A DNA stretch of 45,489 bases from Alphaproteobacteria bacterium (lineage in GTDB: Bacteria > Pseudomonadota > Alphaproteobacteria > Rhizobiales > Beijerinckiaceae): positions 1 to 45,489 of the forward strand of contig VGCJ01000009.1 in the NCBI GenBank assembly GCA_016870035.1, written 5' to 3'. Positions 18,205-27,144 of this stretch are shown here, piece after piece. A model generated the notes under the pieces. The model did no database searches, was not told the origin of the DNA, and was given only the letters and a program-made list of their open reading frames with translations. Position 1 is the first letter of the stretch, and the number at the start of each line of letters is the position of its first letter. Both the position numbers and the translations under genes were made by a program.

Positions 18205-21200
18205 TTACGAGGCTTTCAGATATGATTCCGCCGTGCCGAGATCGACTGACACAAGCTGGCTCACGCCGAGCTCGGCCATCGTCACACCGAAGAGGCGATC
18301 CATACGCGCCATCGTGATGGGATTATGGGTTATCACGACAAAACGGGTCTCTGTCGAGCGCGCCATGTCGTTGAGTAGGTCGCAATAGCGCTCGACATTG
18401 GCGTCATCGAGCGGCGCATCGACTTCGTCGAGCACGCAGATCGGCGACGGGTTTGTTAAGAACACCGCGAAGATCAAAGCGATGGCGGTCAAAGCCTGTT
18501 CGCCACCCGAGAGCAACGAGAGGGTCGATGGCTTTCTGCCTGGCGGATGGGCGAGGATTTCAAGACCGGCTTCGAGCGGATCGTCGGCTTCAATTAGTTG
18601 CAGCTTCGCTGCACCGCCACCAAAGAGCGAAGTGAAAAGCTTTTCGAAATGGCCTTGGACGATATCGAAAGCGGCGAGCAAACGTTCGCGACCTTCCTTG
18701 TTCAAAGTGCCAATCGCTGAGCGCAAACGACGGATCGCTTCAACAAGGTCTTCCTTTTCGGTCTCCATAGCCGTGCGACGCTCGTCAATTTCACGTAACT
18801 CATCATCGGCGCGCAGATTGACGGCACCCAAACGATCACGCTCGCTCTTCCATTGATCAAGCTTTGCCGCGAGTTCGGCGGGATCATCGACATTTTCAAT
18901 CGCGTCTTCACCGATGCGCTCAATTAAAGCGGCTTCGGGTTCTTCAAAGCGCTCTTCAATCGAAGCCATTTGTGCGGCGAGTGATTGTTTTGCCGCTTCA
19001 AGGCGCATTTCGCTACGCACTTGTTCCTCACGCGCAGCGGTGAAGACGGCGAGTGCTTCGCGCGCATGACGATCGGCTTCTGCCAAAGCGGTCTCTGCAA
19101 TTGCGAGTTCATCCGCATGCGCTTTACGAGTCTCTTCAGCGTTTTGAATTTCGCCGGCAAGCGCCAGACGACGTTCGTTGAAGATGGCCGGAGCGCCAGA
19201 AAGCTCGTCTGATTCAGCAATCACTTCCGCCAAACGCGCTTCAATTTCCTGCGTATGCGCGATTGTGTGTTGCGAGCGATCCATCCAACCTTGTATTTCG
19301 GACGCAATCGCCGAGAGACGGCGTTCGCGTGCTTCCGATTCACGCTGGATGCTTTGATAAGCGGCAGTGGCGTCAGCGAGCGCCACGCGAAGCGATTGAA
19401 CGCTTGTGCGTGTATGAATCAGGGTGCCTTCTTTTTCCGCCATATCGGGAAGATCGCGCTCTTGTTGTTCAGCGTCATTCAACGCGGCTTGCGCTTCAAC
19501 GAGTGATGTTGAAAGACGCTCAGAGGCTTCAACGAGAGCCGAGCGACGCGCCATCCGATCACGATCTCGTTTTTCAACAATCGCGAGACGCTCACGCAGC
19601 GAATCCAAATTTTTGCGTGTTTCGCGAAGCGCCACAACGCTTGTGTTTTCGGCTTCTGCGGCAACGCGAACTTGCGATGAGGCTTCATCCATATTGGCTT
19701 TGAGACGCGCGAGATTGCGACGCGCATCATCCGCTTCCGCTTCAAGATCACCCAAGCGATTGCGTTCAGCCAAGCGGCGCGCGGCTGGTGTTGGCGCGCC
19801 CGCTGACGCGACATAGCCATCCCAACGCCACACCGCACCACCGGTCGAGACAAGAATTTGTCCGGTCTTCAATGAAGTGCGAAGGCGCTCGCCTTGCTCG
19901 GCATCGACAAGACCAATCTGTTTCAGACGGCGTTGCAATTCTGAAGGCGCTTCTACGAGCGATGCAAGTGAAGTCACGCCTTCCGGTAAGGTCGGATCAA
20001 ATTCCGAAGAGCCCGGATTGAGCCAATGCACAGGCGCTGCGAGATCAAGTGCGGCATCGAGATCATCGCCGAAAGCGGCGCCCAAAGCCGATTCATAGCC
20101 TTTGCGCACCGAGATCTGATCAACAAGCGCGGGCCAACGTCCTTCACCATCATTGGCGAGAAGTTTTGAAAGTGTGCGAATTTCCGTTTCCAAACGCTGC
20201 ACGAGGCGATCCGCTTCCGAGAGCGGTGCGCGCAAAGAGGCTTCGGCATCGCGCGCTTCGGTATGTGCAGCGCGGCGGTCTTCGGCTTCGATTTCGGCTT
20301 CGGCAAGCGCTTCTGTAACATCGTTTAATTCGCTCGCGAGCGCGATGCCTTCAAGATCGCTATGGGCTTCTTGTTCAAGTGCCGCGAGATCGGCCGCATT
20401 ACGATCATGCTGCTCGGTGAAACGTTGAACACGTTCACGCTCGGTGCGCAAACGTGAAGCAATCGATTCACGACGCGCCTGCAATTCGGCAACAAGACGT
20501 TGCAGCGAAGAAAATTCTTCTTCAACGCGTGCAAGATGCTCTTCGCGTTCGCGCTTCATGCGCTCGGCGGTGGATTGCTTTTCAGCGGTCGCTTCGCGCT
20601 CTGCTTCAAGGGATGCGCGTTCGGCATCCAATGTTTCAATCGCTTTCACCGCATCAGCGGCGAGTTGTTTTTCGCGCTCGAGATCGCGGCGCATTTGTTC
20701 AGCGCGGCGCGTCAACTCATCGGCACGCGCTTTTGCACGCGCTTCATCAGCATCAAGCGTTTCGCGCGCGATGACAAGACGCTGAAGTGCTGCAGCGGCT
20801 TCTGCTTCCGCTTCGCGTAGGCGCGGCATTGCTGCGGCTGCGACGGCTTGATCTTTTGCGGTTTCTGCCTGACGCAAGCCGGTGCGCGTTAACGCATCAC
20901 GCGCTTCTTCAACCTTGCTTTCAGACCCTGTCACATGCAAATGCGCATCGCGCAAACCGCGCAACGCCAAAATCGCTTCCGTGCGACGAATATCGGCAGA
21001 CAAGGTTTTGTAACGCTCGGCCTGACGCGACTGACGCTTTAATCCGTCAATCTGCGATTCAATCTGGCCCATCACGTCATCAAGACGTTGCAGATTGTCT
21101 TCTGCCGCTTTCAACCGCAATTCGGCTTCGTGGCGACGACCATGCAGTCCGGCGATGCCGGCGGCATCTTCGAGAATGCGGCGGCGGGCGCTCGGCTTCG

Positions 21201-21663
21201 CATTGATGATTTCGCCGATCTGGCCTTGCCGCACCATCGCCGGCGAGCGCGCGCCGGTTGCAGCATCGGCAAAAAGAAGCTGCACATCGCGGGCGCGGAT
21301 CTCGCGACCATTCAAACGATATGTCGAACCTTCCTCACGTTCGATGTGGCGGGTAACTTCGAGCGTCTCGGTCTCGTTATAGGCGGCGGGCGCTTTGCGA
21401 TCCTGATTGTCGATTGCAAGCGTCACCTCGGCCATATTGCGGGCCGGGCGACCGGTCGTGCCATTGAAGATGACGTCATCCATGCCAGCGGCGCGCAGGC
21501 TCTTGTGCGAGCTTTCGCCCATCACCCAGCGCAGTGCTTCGACAAGATTGGATTTGCCACAACCATTCGGCCCGACAACCCCGGTCAAACCGGGTTCGAT
21601 CAGAAATTCTATGGGATCGACGAAGGATTTGAACCCTGTGATCTTTAAGGCAGTAAGTTTCAT
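18205..21663 (-). CDS. smc: Chromosome segregation ATPase SMC
   Basis: Condensin ATPase that organises and segregates the chromosome. The 1152 residues match the family. The N-terminal head has GPNGCGKSNLVEALRWVMGE (Walker A, about residues 32-50). Long coiled coils rich in Glu, Arg and Ala flank a hinge at about 500-640 (RWPALVDQISVRKGYESALG). The C-terminal head has LSLLSGGEQALTAIALIFA (signature) and ICVLDEVDAPLDDANVERY (Walker B, D-loop). GGAG precedes the ATG. It follows the dsbA-like gene by 30 bases. Kleisin partners ScpA/ScpB are not in the window. Confidence 0.97.
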   Translation of the reverse strand: MKLTALKITGFKSFVDPIEFLIEPGLTGVVGPNGCGKSNLVEALRWVMGESSHKSLRAAGMDDVIFNGTTGRPARNMAEVTLAIDNQDRKAPAAYNETETLEVTRHIEREEGSTYRLNGREIRARDVQLLFADAATGARSPAMVRQGQIGEIINAKPSARRRILEDAAGIAGLHGRRHEAELRLKAAEDNLQRLDDVMGQIESQIDGLKRQSRQAERYKTLSADIRRTEAILALRGLRDAHLHVTGSESKVEEARDALTRTGLRQAETAKDQAVAAAAMPRLREAEAEAAAALQRLVIARETLDADEARAKARADELTRRAEQMRRDLEREKQLAADAVKAIETLDAERASLEAEREATAEKQSTAERMKREREEHLARVEEEFSSLQRLVAELQARRESIASRLRTERERVQRFTEQHDRNAADLAALEQEAHSDLEGIALASELNDVTEALAEAEIEAEDRRAAHTEARDAEASLRAPLSEADRLVQRLETEIRTLSKLLANDGEGRWPALVDQISVRKGYESALGAAFGDDLDAALDLAAPVHWLNPGSSEFDPTLPEGVTSLASLVEAPSELQRRLKQIGLVDAEQGERLRTSLKTGQILVSTGGAVWRWDGYVASAGAPTPAARRLAERNRLGDLEAEADDARRNLARLKANMDEASSQVRVAAEAENTSVVALRETRKNLDSLRERLAIVEKRDRDRMARRSALVEASERLSTSLVEAQAALNDAEQQERDLPDMAEKEGTLIHTRTSVQSLRVALADATAAYQSIQRESEARERRLSAIASEIQGWMDRSQHTIAHTQEIEARLAEVIAESDELSGAPAIFNERRLALAGEIQNAEETRKAHADELAIAETALAEADRHAREALAVFTAAREEQVRSEMRLEAAKQSLAAQMASIEERFEEPEAALIERIGEDAIENVDDPAELAAKLDQWKSERDRLGAVNLRADDELREIDERRTAMETEKEDLVEAIRRLRSAIGTLNKEGRERLLAAFDIVQGHFEKLFTSLFGGGAAKLQLIEADDPLEAGLEILAHPPGRKPSTLSLLSGGEQALTAIALIFAVFLTNPSPICVLDEVDAPLDDANVERYCDLLNDMARSTETRFVVITHNPITMARMDRLFGVTMAELGVSQLVSVDLGTAESYLKAS

Positions 21664-21693
21664 TGCCGCGCTCCAAGGGGAGTGCGTGCGTCC

Positions 21694-22332
21694 TTAGCCC
21701 CCAACCAGAGGGGAGAGGATTTTATCAAGTTCCTCAACGCTTAACGATCCGCTACTCTTCTGTCCGTTGATAAAAAATGTAGGCGTCGATTCGACGCCGA
21801 ATGTTTTATCGCCCCGTTCTCGAACGGAATTGACGGCGTCATAGATGGACTGGTTTTTCAAGCAGGCTTCGAAAGATTCCTGTGTGAAACCGGCCTGTCG
21901 GACGGTTGCAAGCAGAGCCTCGGCCGGTTTTTGGGCCGTTGACCAGGCTTTTTGCTGGGCGAAGAGCAAATCGACCATGGCGTAATATTTGTCGTTTCCG
22001 TTGCAGCGGGCGAGCATGAAGGCGGCGGTTGCCAACGGATCGAAGGGGAATTCCCTTAAAGTGAAACGGACTTTGCCCGTATCGATGTATCTTTCCTTTA
22101 TAACCGGTAAAATTTTTTCGTGGAAATTGGCGCAATGCGGGCAGGTCATCGAGGCATATTCGATAATTGTGACCTTGGCGTCCTCTTTTCCGAGCCAGAC
22201 ATCCCCCAAAGGACCGGGCACGGCGAGCTCCTTAGCCTTAGCGTCCTGAGCCTTGGCGGGATCAGCGCCGATCATTGGTGCCAAGGCGCTCAAGGCTGCA
22301 AGGGAGAGGAGAACGGAACGGCGGCTGGTCAT
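21694..22332 (-). CDS. DsbA-family periplasmic thiol:disulfide oxidoreductase
   Basis: 212 residues with a Tat-like signal (SRRSVLLSLAAL, cleavage likely after ADPAKA near residue 27) and a thioredoxin-fold domain whose active site is MTCPHC near residue 65. A helical insertion and the cis-Pro region (FGVESTPTFFINGQ) follow. It resembles the DsbA/BdbD-type secreted oxidoreductases next to smc and mutY in many alphaproteobacteria. It may introduce or repair disulfides in the periplasm. Whether it is DsbA proper or a ScsC/BdbD-like enzyme cannot be settled by eye. Confidence 0.88.
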   Translation of the reverse strand: MTSRRSVLLSLAALSALAPMIGADPAKAQDAKAKELAVPGPLGDVWLGKEDAKVTIIEYASMTCPHCANFHEKILPVIKERYIDTGKVRFTLREFPFDPLATAAFMLARCNGNDKYYAMVDLLFAQQKAWSTAQKPAEALLATVRQAGFTQESFEACLKNQSIYDAVNSVRERGDKTFGVESTPTFFINGQKSSGSLSVEELDKILSPLVGG

Positions 22333-22404
22333 GGGATTTGGTCTTTCTTCGGATACTCGATTTGAGGTCTATCAACAGGGGTGCTCATAAAAAGGCAAGG
22401 TAGT

Positions 22405-22887
22405 TTAGGGGCGAGGGTCCTTTCGGGCGAGAATTCCCGCACCAAGCCGGATCAGAGCCTCTTCAAGTGCCGGATTGTTCAAGGAGCCGACCGCGTCTTG
22501 CGCCTTATCCATATATTCGGGAGACGGAGGAGGTAGGGGGCGGTAGGGCGCGGTTTTGCTGACGGGCCCTTGTTTCAACAGGATTTTTCCGATGGCTTTC
22601 CAGCCATAACGGGCATTTACCCGTTCGATCAGGATCGGGCTCAGATGTTGAAGATCAAGCGCGAAGGCGCTCTCAACCCGAACCACAAGAGTCGCGGGTT
22701 CTGCCTCCGTTTTGGATGCCGGTTTACGCGGCCAATTGATTTTCACGGGCTCGCTTTTCTCGGCGAGTTTTTCGCCCACGAGCTCCGGCCATGAGGCGAC
22801 AATGTCTGACGAGGTAAAGCCCTGCGCCGCCAAAACAGGCTGAAGCGTCTCGTCAATTAACTCGGCCAAAGCGCGGGGGCGTTTCAT
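22405..22887 (-). CDS. DUF721 / DciA-like protein
   Basis: 160 residues with the DUF721 pattern: an N-terminal LAELIDETLQPVL helix, IVASWPELVGEKLAEKSEPVKI, and the LVVRVESAFALDLQHLSPILIERVN core (about residues 70-105). DciA proteins of this family help the replicative helicase DnaB at initiation in bacteria lacking DnaC. The tail after residue 115 is Pro-rich and poorly conserved. Divergent from mutY with a 62-base gap and upstream of the dsbA-like gene. Family clear; helicase-loader role in this organism is inference. Confidence 0.82.
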   Translation of the reverse strand: MKRPRALAELIDETLQPVLAAQGFTSSDIVASWPELVGEKLAEKSEPVKINWPRKPASKTEAEPATLVVRVESAFALDLQHLSPILIERVNARYGWKAIGKILLKQGPVSKTAPYRPLPPPSPEYMDKAQDAVGSLNNPALEEALIRLGAGILARKDPRP

Positions 22888-22949
22888 GAATTCAAGACTT
22901 GTGTGAAAAGGTGGGTAAATAAAGGCGAGATGTCCATTCTGGTTCGATT

Positions 22950-24029
22950 ATGAAACCTAGTAGCACGGGACGCAATCACAAGACGGGCGGCAAAATCACG
23001 GTGCGCCTGCTTGATTGGTATGACGCGCATCAACGCGCGCTTCCGTGGCGGATGACCGGCGGCAAGCGCGCGGATCCCTATCGGGTTTGGCTGTCCGAAA
23101 TCATGTTGCAGCAAACGGTTGTGAAAACTGTCATTCCTTATTTTGAATCGTTCATTAAGCGTTTTCCGACGATTGATGATCTTGCACGCGCTGATCGAGA
23201 TGATGTTTTACGTTTATGGGCCGGGCTTGGTTATTACTCCCGCGCGCGCAATCTTCATGCATGCGCACAAAAAATTGTGAGTGACCATAAGAGTCATTTT
23301 CCAAAAACAATTACGGATTTGAAAAAGCTTCCCGGTATCGGGGCTTATACAGCAGGGGCCATCGCTGCGATTGCGTTTAATCAAAAAGAAGCGGCGATTG
23401 ACGGGAATGTTGAGCGCGTGATCACAAGTCTCTATGCCCTTTCGCAACCTGTTTCTGAAATCAAAGATGATATCAGAAAAAAAGTTGAAGCACTGATCCC
23501 TGAAAATCGACCCGGTGATTTTGCGCAAGCGATGATGGATCTTGGTGCAACGATCTGTATTCCGAAAGCGCCGCGCTGTTCGCTTTGCCCTCTCGTGAAA
23601 AACTGCGCGGCGTTTAAAGCGGGCGAGTCGACAAATTATCCCGTCAAACAAGCGAAGAAAGCAAAGCCTCATCGCTTTGGCGCTGCGTTTTTGCTCCGAA
23701 GAGCCGACGGCGCTGTGCTCCTTGAAGATCGGCCGGATCAAGGATTGCTTGGCGGCATGACGGGTGTGCCAACAAGTGCGTGGCAAGAGATAGTATTAGA
23801 AGAAGAAATGCTTCTTCAATCGGCGCCCGTGAAAGCGCGTTGGCGAAAGCTTGAAGACATTGTTACCCATGTATTCACACATTTTCATTTGACATTGAGT
23901 GTTTATCACGCCGACGCACCAAACACTTTGAAGATCCAACCGACTCATCGATGGTCATCGGCCAATGGACCAGAGGGCGAAGCTTTACCGTCGGTGTTTC
24001 GTAAAGTGATTGCACTTGCAGGCTCATAA
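22950..24029 (+). CDS. mutY: Adenine DNA glycosylase
   Basis: Removes adenine mispaired with 8-oxoguanine. 359 residues: an N-terminal helical catalytic domain with QRALPWR and SEIMLQQT (catalytic Glu near residue 51), a helix-hairpin-helix LKKLPGIGAYTAGAI with the catalytic Asp in AAIDGNVERV (about residue 150), a [4Fe-4S] loop CIPKAPRCSLCPLVKNC (about 205-222), and a C-terminal Nudix-like 8-oxoG recognition domain. The start codon lacks a strong ribosome binding site. Convergent with the MBL hydrolase, with one base between stop codons. Confidence 0.96.
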   Translation: MKPSSTGRNHKTGGKITVRLLDWYDAHQRALPWRMTGGKRADPYRVWLSEIMLQQTVVKTVIPYFESFIKRFPTIDDLARADRDDVLRLWAGLGYYSRARNLHACAQKIVSDHKSHFPKTITDLKKLPGIGAYTAGAIAAIAFNQKEAAIDGNVERVITSLYALSQPVSEIKDDIRKKVEALIPENRPGDFAQAMMDLGATICIPKAPRCSLCPLVKNCAAFKAGESTNYPVKQAKKAKPHRFGAAFLLRRADGAVLLEDRPDQGLLGGMTGVPTSAWQEIVLEEEMLLQSAPVKARWRKLEDIVTHVFTHFHLTLSVYHADAPNTLKIQPTHRWSSANGPEGEALPSVFRKVIALAGS

Positions 24030-24030
24030 A

Positions 24031-24951
24031 TCAACGCGACGAAAATTTTGCGGTAAGGGCGAGAGCCGGTTCAGCCTTTACAAGCCCGCGTGATACAAGA
24101 TCTTCCAAGTGCGCAAAGACTGAAAGACCCGCAGCGCCATGTAAACGCGGATCAAGACCGCGATAAATTTTTGCGACGAGATCGGGAATTGTTTCGACAC
24201 CTTCGCGCACAGCTTCGAGAATGCTTGTTTCTCGTAAACGACGATGTGCAAGAAGTTGCGGCACAAAGCGCGAGGGGTTTCTCACCGCTTCCCCATGACC
24301 TGGGTAGTAAACTTGATCGTCCCGCGTAATCAATTTTTCAAGCGAGTGAAGATAGGGCTGCATCGCGCCGTCGGGTGGTGTCACAATGCTTGTGGACCAT
24401 CCCATAACGTGATCACCAGAGAAGAGCGCCGTCTCATTGAGCAAGGCAAAAGCGAGATGATTGATTGTGTGGCCAGGTGTTGCCAGCACTTCAATCTCAA
24501 TATCACCAAATTCCACACGCTCGCCATCATTCAAGACAAGATCAGGCTGATAATCATAATCGGACGACGCATCGAGCGGATTGATTTCCCCTTCATTTAA
24601 GGCGCGCGCCAGTTGGTGAGGACCGCATCCCATGAGCGGCACACCCGTGAGGGACTTTAAAGTCTTTGCAAGCGGCGAATGATCGCGATGTGTGTGAGTG
24701 ACGAGGACGGCATTGAGACGCGACGTCCCGATAGCCTTCATGATTAAATCACGATGCGTCGGATCATCGGGCCCTGGATCAATTACGATCATATCCCGAT
24801 CACCAACAATATAGGTACAGGTTCCCGTGAAAGTGAAAGGTCCGGAATTGGGCGCGATCACGCGCTGGACGAGCGGGCTTAAGCGCTCGATCCGCTCGGC
24901 CTGAGGCATATTTCGATCGAAGTCTGGCTGCTCAGTCATGATGTGTCGCAT
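24031..24951 (-). CDS. MBL-fold metallohydrolase (LACTB2-like)
   Basis: 306 residues. The metallo-beta-lactamase core has the zinc motif THTHRDHSPL (HxHxDH, about residues 85-94), TPGHTINHLAF and FSGDHVMG, with the last His motif in YYPGHGE. A C-terminal winged-helix-like domain (about 230-300) is typical of the LACTB2/Lactamase_B + wHTH architecture, which includes RNA endonucleases and hydrolases. The substrate is unknown. An ATG four codons downstream is an alternative start. Confidence 0.85.
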   Translation of the reverse strand: MRHIMTEQPDFDRNMPQAERIERLSPLVQRVIAPNSGPFTFTGTCTYIVGDRDMIVIDPGPDDPTHRDLIMKAIGTSRLNAVLVTHTHRDHSPLAKTLKSLTGVPLMGCGPHQLARALNEGEINPLDASSDYDYQPDLVLNDGERVEFGDIEIEVLATPGHTINHLAFALLNETALFSGDHVMGWSTSIVTPPDGAMQPYLHSLEKLITRDDQVYYPGHGEAVRNPSRFVPQLLAHRRLRETSILEAVREGVETIPDLVAKIYRGLDPRLHGAAGLSVFAHLEDLVSRGLVKAEPALALTAKFSSR

Positions 24952-25023
24952 ACACTGAAAGAGTGTTGCGAGGCAATGAAAGCAACATGCGTGGGAGCGT
25001 GCCTTCGAAACGACCCTTACGGG

Positions 25024-25215
25024 TTACTCATCATCATTATCGGCCAAAGTGAGGCCAAGGCCTTCTTCAACACCCTTTGCGTCGATTTTATCGGCGACCA
25101 TCCTCAACCAGCATGCAAATTCATTGGGCGGAGAATTGAGGAGAAGCTGGTCGATGGCAACGAGCATGGTCGCGCACTCGGCCTGAGGTTCGGAGAAATC
25201 CCGATTCACATTCAT
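25024..25215 (-). CDS. Small unknown acidic protein
   Basis: 63 residues from an ATG preceded by GGGAG eight bases upstream; the longer open frame to 25293 has no supporting ribosome binding site. Composition is acidic, with a Cys in the first third and one near residue 37, a predicted amphipathic central helix (LVAIDQLLLNSPPNEFACWL) and an acidic end (LADNDDE). I do not recognise a domain. It stands alone, in the same direction as the MBL hydrolase gene. Confidence 0.6.
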   Translation of the reverse strand: MNVNRDFSEPQAECATMLVAIDQLLLNSPPNEFACWLRMVADKIDAKGVEEGLGLTLADNDDE

Positions 25216-25313
25216 TTGCTTGCTCCCATGGCACCAAATCGATAGACGAAACGTTGAGTGTCCGAAGATGTTAATTAGCTTAAGTATGATCATTTCCAGA
25301 AGAGAGGCTTTTT

Positions 25314-26297
25314 ATGGCAGTTCTGATTACAGGCGGCGCAGGTTATATCGGCAGCCACATGGTGCTCGATCTAGTCGCGCGCGGTGAAACGCCGATCGTG
25401 CTTGATGATCTTTCAACCGGTTTTGAGTGGCTTCTTCCTGCGGCTGTCCCGTTGATCCGTGGTGATGTGGCTGATCAAGCGCTTATTCGAAGAATTATTG
25501 AAAAACACAACATCGATGCAATCGCACATTTCGCTGCCAAAATCGTTGTGCCCGACTCGGTTAGTGATCCGCTTGGCTATTATGAGTCAAATACAGTCAA
25601 AGCGCGAAGCCTGATAGAGGGTGCAGTCAAGAGCGGAGTGAAAAATTTTATTTTCTCATCAACCGCAGCCGTCTATGGCGAGCCCGATGAAATGCCGTTG
25701 AGTGAAGAGACGCGGCCCAATCCGATTTCTCCCTATGGTCGCTCAAAATTGATGGTCGAGTGGATGCTCGAGGATGCACGGCATGCGTATGGTCTTCAAT
25801 CCATGGTCCTGCGCTATTTCAATGTCGCCGGTGCAGATCCAGAGGCTCGATCGGGTCAAGCGACGCCGCACGCAACCCATCTCATCAAGACCGCGTGTGA
25901 AGTGGTGACAGGCAAGCGCCACTCCATGAGTGTCTTTGGTTGTGATTATGCCACACGTGATGGCACATGTGTTCGTGATTATATTCATGTGTCTGATCTT
26001 GCGGCCGCTCATCGTCTTGCACTTGATTATCTTCGTGCAGGCAACAAGGGCCTTATGTTGAATTGCGCCTATGGCCATGGTTCAACGGTGAACGAAGTTA
26101 TTTATGCTGTGAAGCGGGTTTCAGGAGTTGATTTCTCTGTCGATTATGCCCCGCGTCGCGCGGGCGATCCGCCTGAAGTCATCGCCAAAGGCAATAAAAT
26201 CAAATCTACGCTTGGGTTTAAACCGCATTATGATGATCTTGACACAATCGTTAAACACGCTTTGGCTTTTGAGCAGAAGCTTCAAAGCCGGTCATAA
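25314..26297 (+). CDS. galE: UDP-glucose 4-epimerase
   Basis: Extended short-chain dehydrogenase that interconverts UDP-glucose and UDP-galactose for surface polysaccharides. The 327 residues begin with the NAD-binding Rossmann motif GGAGYIGSHMV, have the catalytic Ser in FSSTAAVYG and YGRSK (YxxxK, near residue 143), and the substrate-binding TRDGTCVRDYIHVSDLA segment characteristic of GalE. AGAGAGG precedes the ATG. No polysaccharide genes are nearby. Confidence 0.93.
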   Translation: MAVLITGGAGYIGSHMVLDLVARGETPIVLDDLSTGFEWLLPAAVPLIRGDVADQALIRRIIEKHNIDAIAHFAAKIVVPDSVSDPLGYYESNTVKARSLIEGAVKSGVKNFIFSSTAAVYGEPDEMPLSEETRPNPISPYGRSKLMVEWMLEDARHAYGLQSMVLRYFNVAGADPEARSGQATPHATHLIKTACEVVTGKRHSMSVFGCDYATRDGTCVRDYIHVSDLAAAHRLALDYLRAGNKGLMLNCAYGHGSTVNEVIYAVKRVSGVDFSVDYAPRRAGDPPEVIAKGNKIKSTLGFKPHYDDLDTIVKHALAFEQKLQSRS

Positions 26298-26320
26298 AAC
26301 CGATAGTCGACGATCAGAGT

Positions 26321-26647
26321 CTAATTTTTCGAGCGCGTGCCTTCATCGGCATCGCGTGTTGAAGCATCATGTCGACTTTTGCGAGCAGCTTTTTGCGTGA
26401 CTTCGCCGCCTTTGCGACCGGCTTCTGCGGCTAAGCTTGGATTTTTTGAGAAGCTGCGCTATTCGGGCGCATCACTTTGACCCCCTTTTCGGCCTGCTTC
26501 AACAGCGAGTGCAGGATTGCGGGCGAAGCTGCGCTTTTCCTTCGGAACACTTTCCCCGCCTTAGCGCGCAATAGCTCGTCGCCGCTCGGCATCCATCGCG
26601 GCGAAACCGCGTGGCCTCGCGATGGGTCGGGCACCTTCTTTCACCAT
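26321..26647 (-). pseudogene. Decayed KGG-repeat general stress protein (YciG/GsiB type)
   Basis: In one minus-strand frame the sequence encodes RGFAAMDAERRRAIAR-stop-GGESV, then KRSFARNPALAVEAGRKGGQ, then PE-stop-RSFSKNPSLAAEAGRKGGE. These are three copies of the stress-induced KGG repeat, broken by TAA (26563-26561) and TAG (26461-26459). Each stop replaces a lysine codon by a single A-to-T change. The only ATG with a strong ribosome binding site (26647, after AGGAGGG) opens in another frame, so a frameshift is also implied. The intact 71-residue frame from that ATG is not family-like. Next to a DUF892 remnant, as in yciG-yciF clusters. Confidence 0.7.
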
Positions 26648-26656
26648 TTGACTCAC

Positions 26657-26677
26657 CCTCCTGTAAATACAGGGGAG
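26657..26677 (-). promoter_or_regulatory. Hairpin covering the ribosome binding site of the KGG gene
   Basis: On the minus strand CCTGTATTTACAGG (26673-26660) is a perfect inverted repeat. Flanking CUCC and AGGG extend the pairing with one mismatch, so the AGGAGG ribosome binding site is inside the stem. Such an arrangement could block translation until melted. Seen by eye only, ahead of a pseudogene. Confidence 0.4.
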
Positions 26678-26735
26678 CATTTTGAAAGCGATCCTAAACG
26701 GCGGCTTGGTGGTTTAATTTTGAGGTCGCTAATTT

Positions 26736-27023
26736 TTAAAGCGTATGATCAAAATCTTTCGCTGTCGCGAGACTTTCATGCAAAGATCGGGCGGCGTCTT
26801 TTTGGCCGAGTGTTTCAGCCCAAGCGATCAGCGTGCCGTAACGATTAATGCCGTAATGTTTAATTTCCTGAAGCGCTGCCAGCAATGCGGCATCCCGCGT
26901 ATCATCATCACTGATTTCATCGGCAAGAGATTTGGCTTCTTTTAGAAGGCCATCAATACCTGCGGCGTGATGCGCGTTTGCCTTAAGCTTAAGGCTATTC
27001 ATAACGACTTCAAGCCGCTTCAC
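26736..27023 (-). pseudogene. DUF892 (YciF-type ferritin-like) remnant
   Basis: 95 codons matching only the C-terminal part of the roughly 165-residue DUF892 family: RLEVV, AAGIDGLLKEAKSLADEISD, DTRDAALLAALQEIKHYGINRYGTL, then AWAETLGQKDAARSLHESL. The N-terminal helices are missing; an in-frame TGA lies directly before the GTG at 27023, and weak homology (THLRGS) appears to continue beyond it. Where intact members read EHYE, this one reads KHYG, so likely iron ligands are lost. Probably once part of a yciG-yciF-like stress operon with the adjacent KGG pseudogene. Confidence 0.65.
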
Positions 27024-27144
27024 TCAGCTACCACGCAAGTGAGTGATGGTTATTACGGTTTGACATATGGCGATGTTAACTCGATCAATTCAATACTGAC
27101 TTCGCTTGATTTATCGTCCTCCCGTTATGGTGGTGGGGGGTACG

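Noticed and set aside
20049-21648. Long open frames on the plus strand opposite smc
   Set aside because: Antisense shadows of the GC-rich, Arg/Glu/Ala-rich coiled coil; no family-like sequence.
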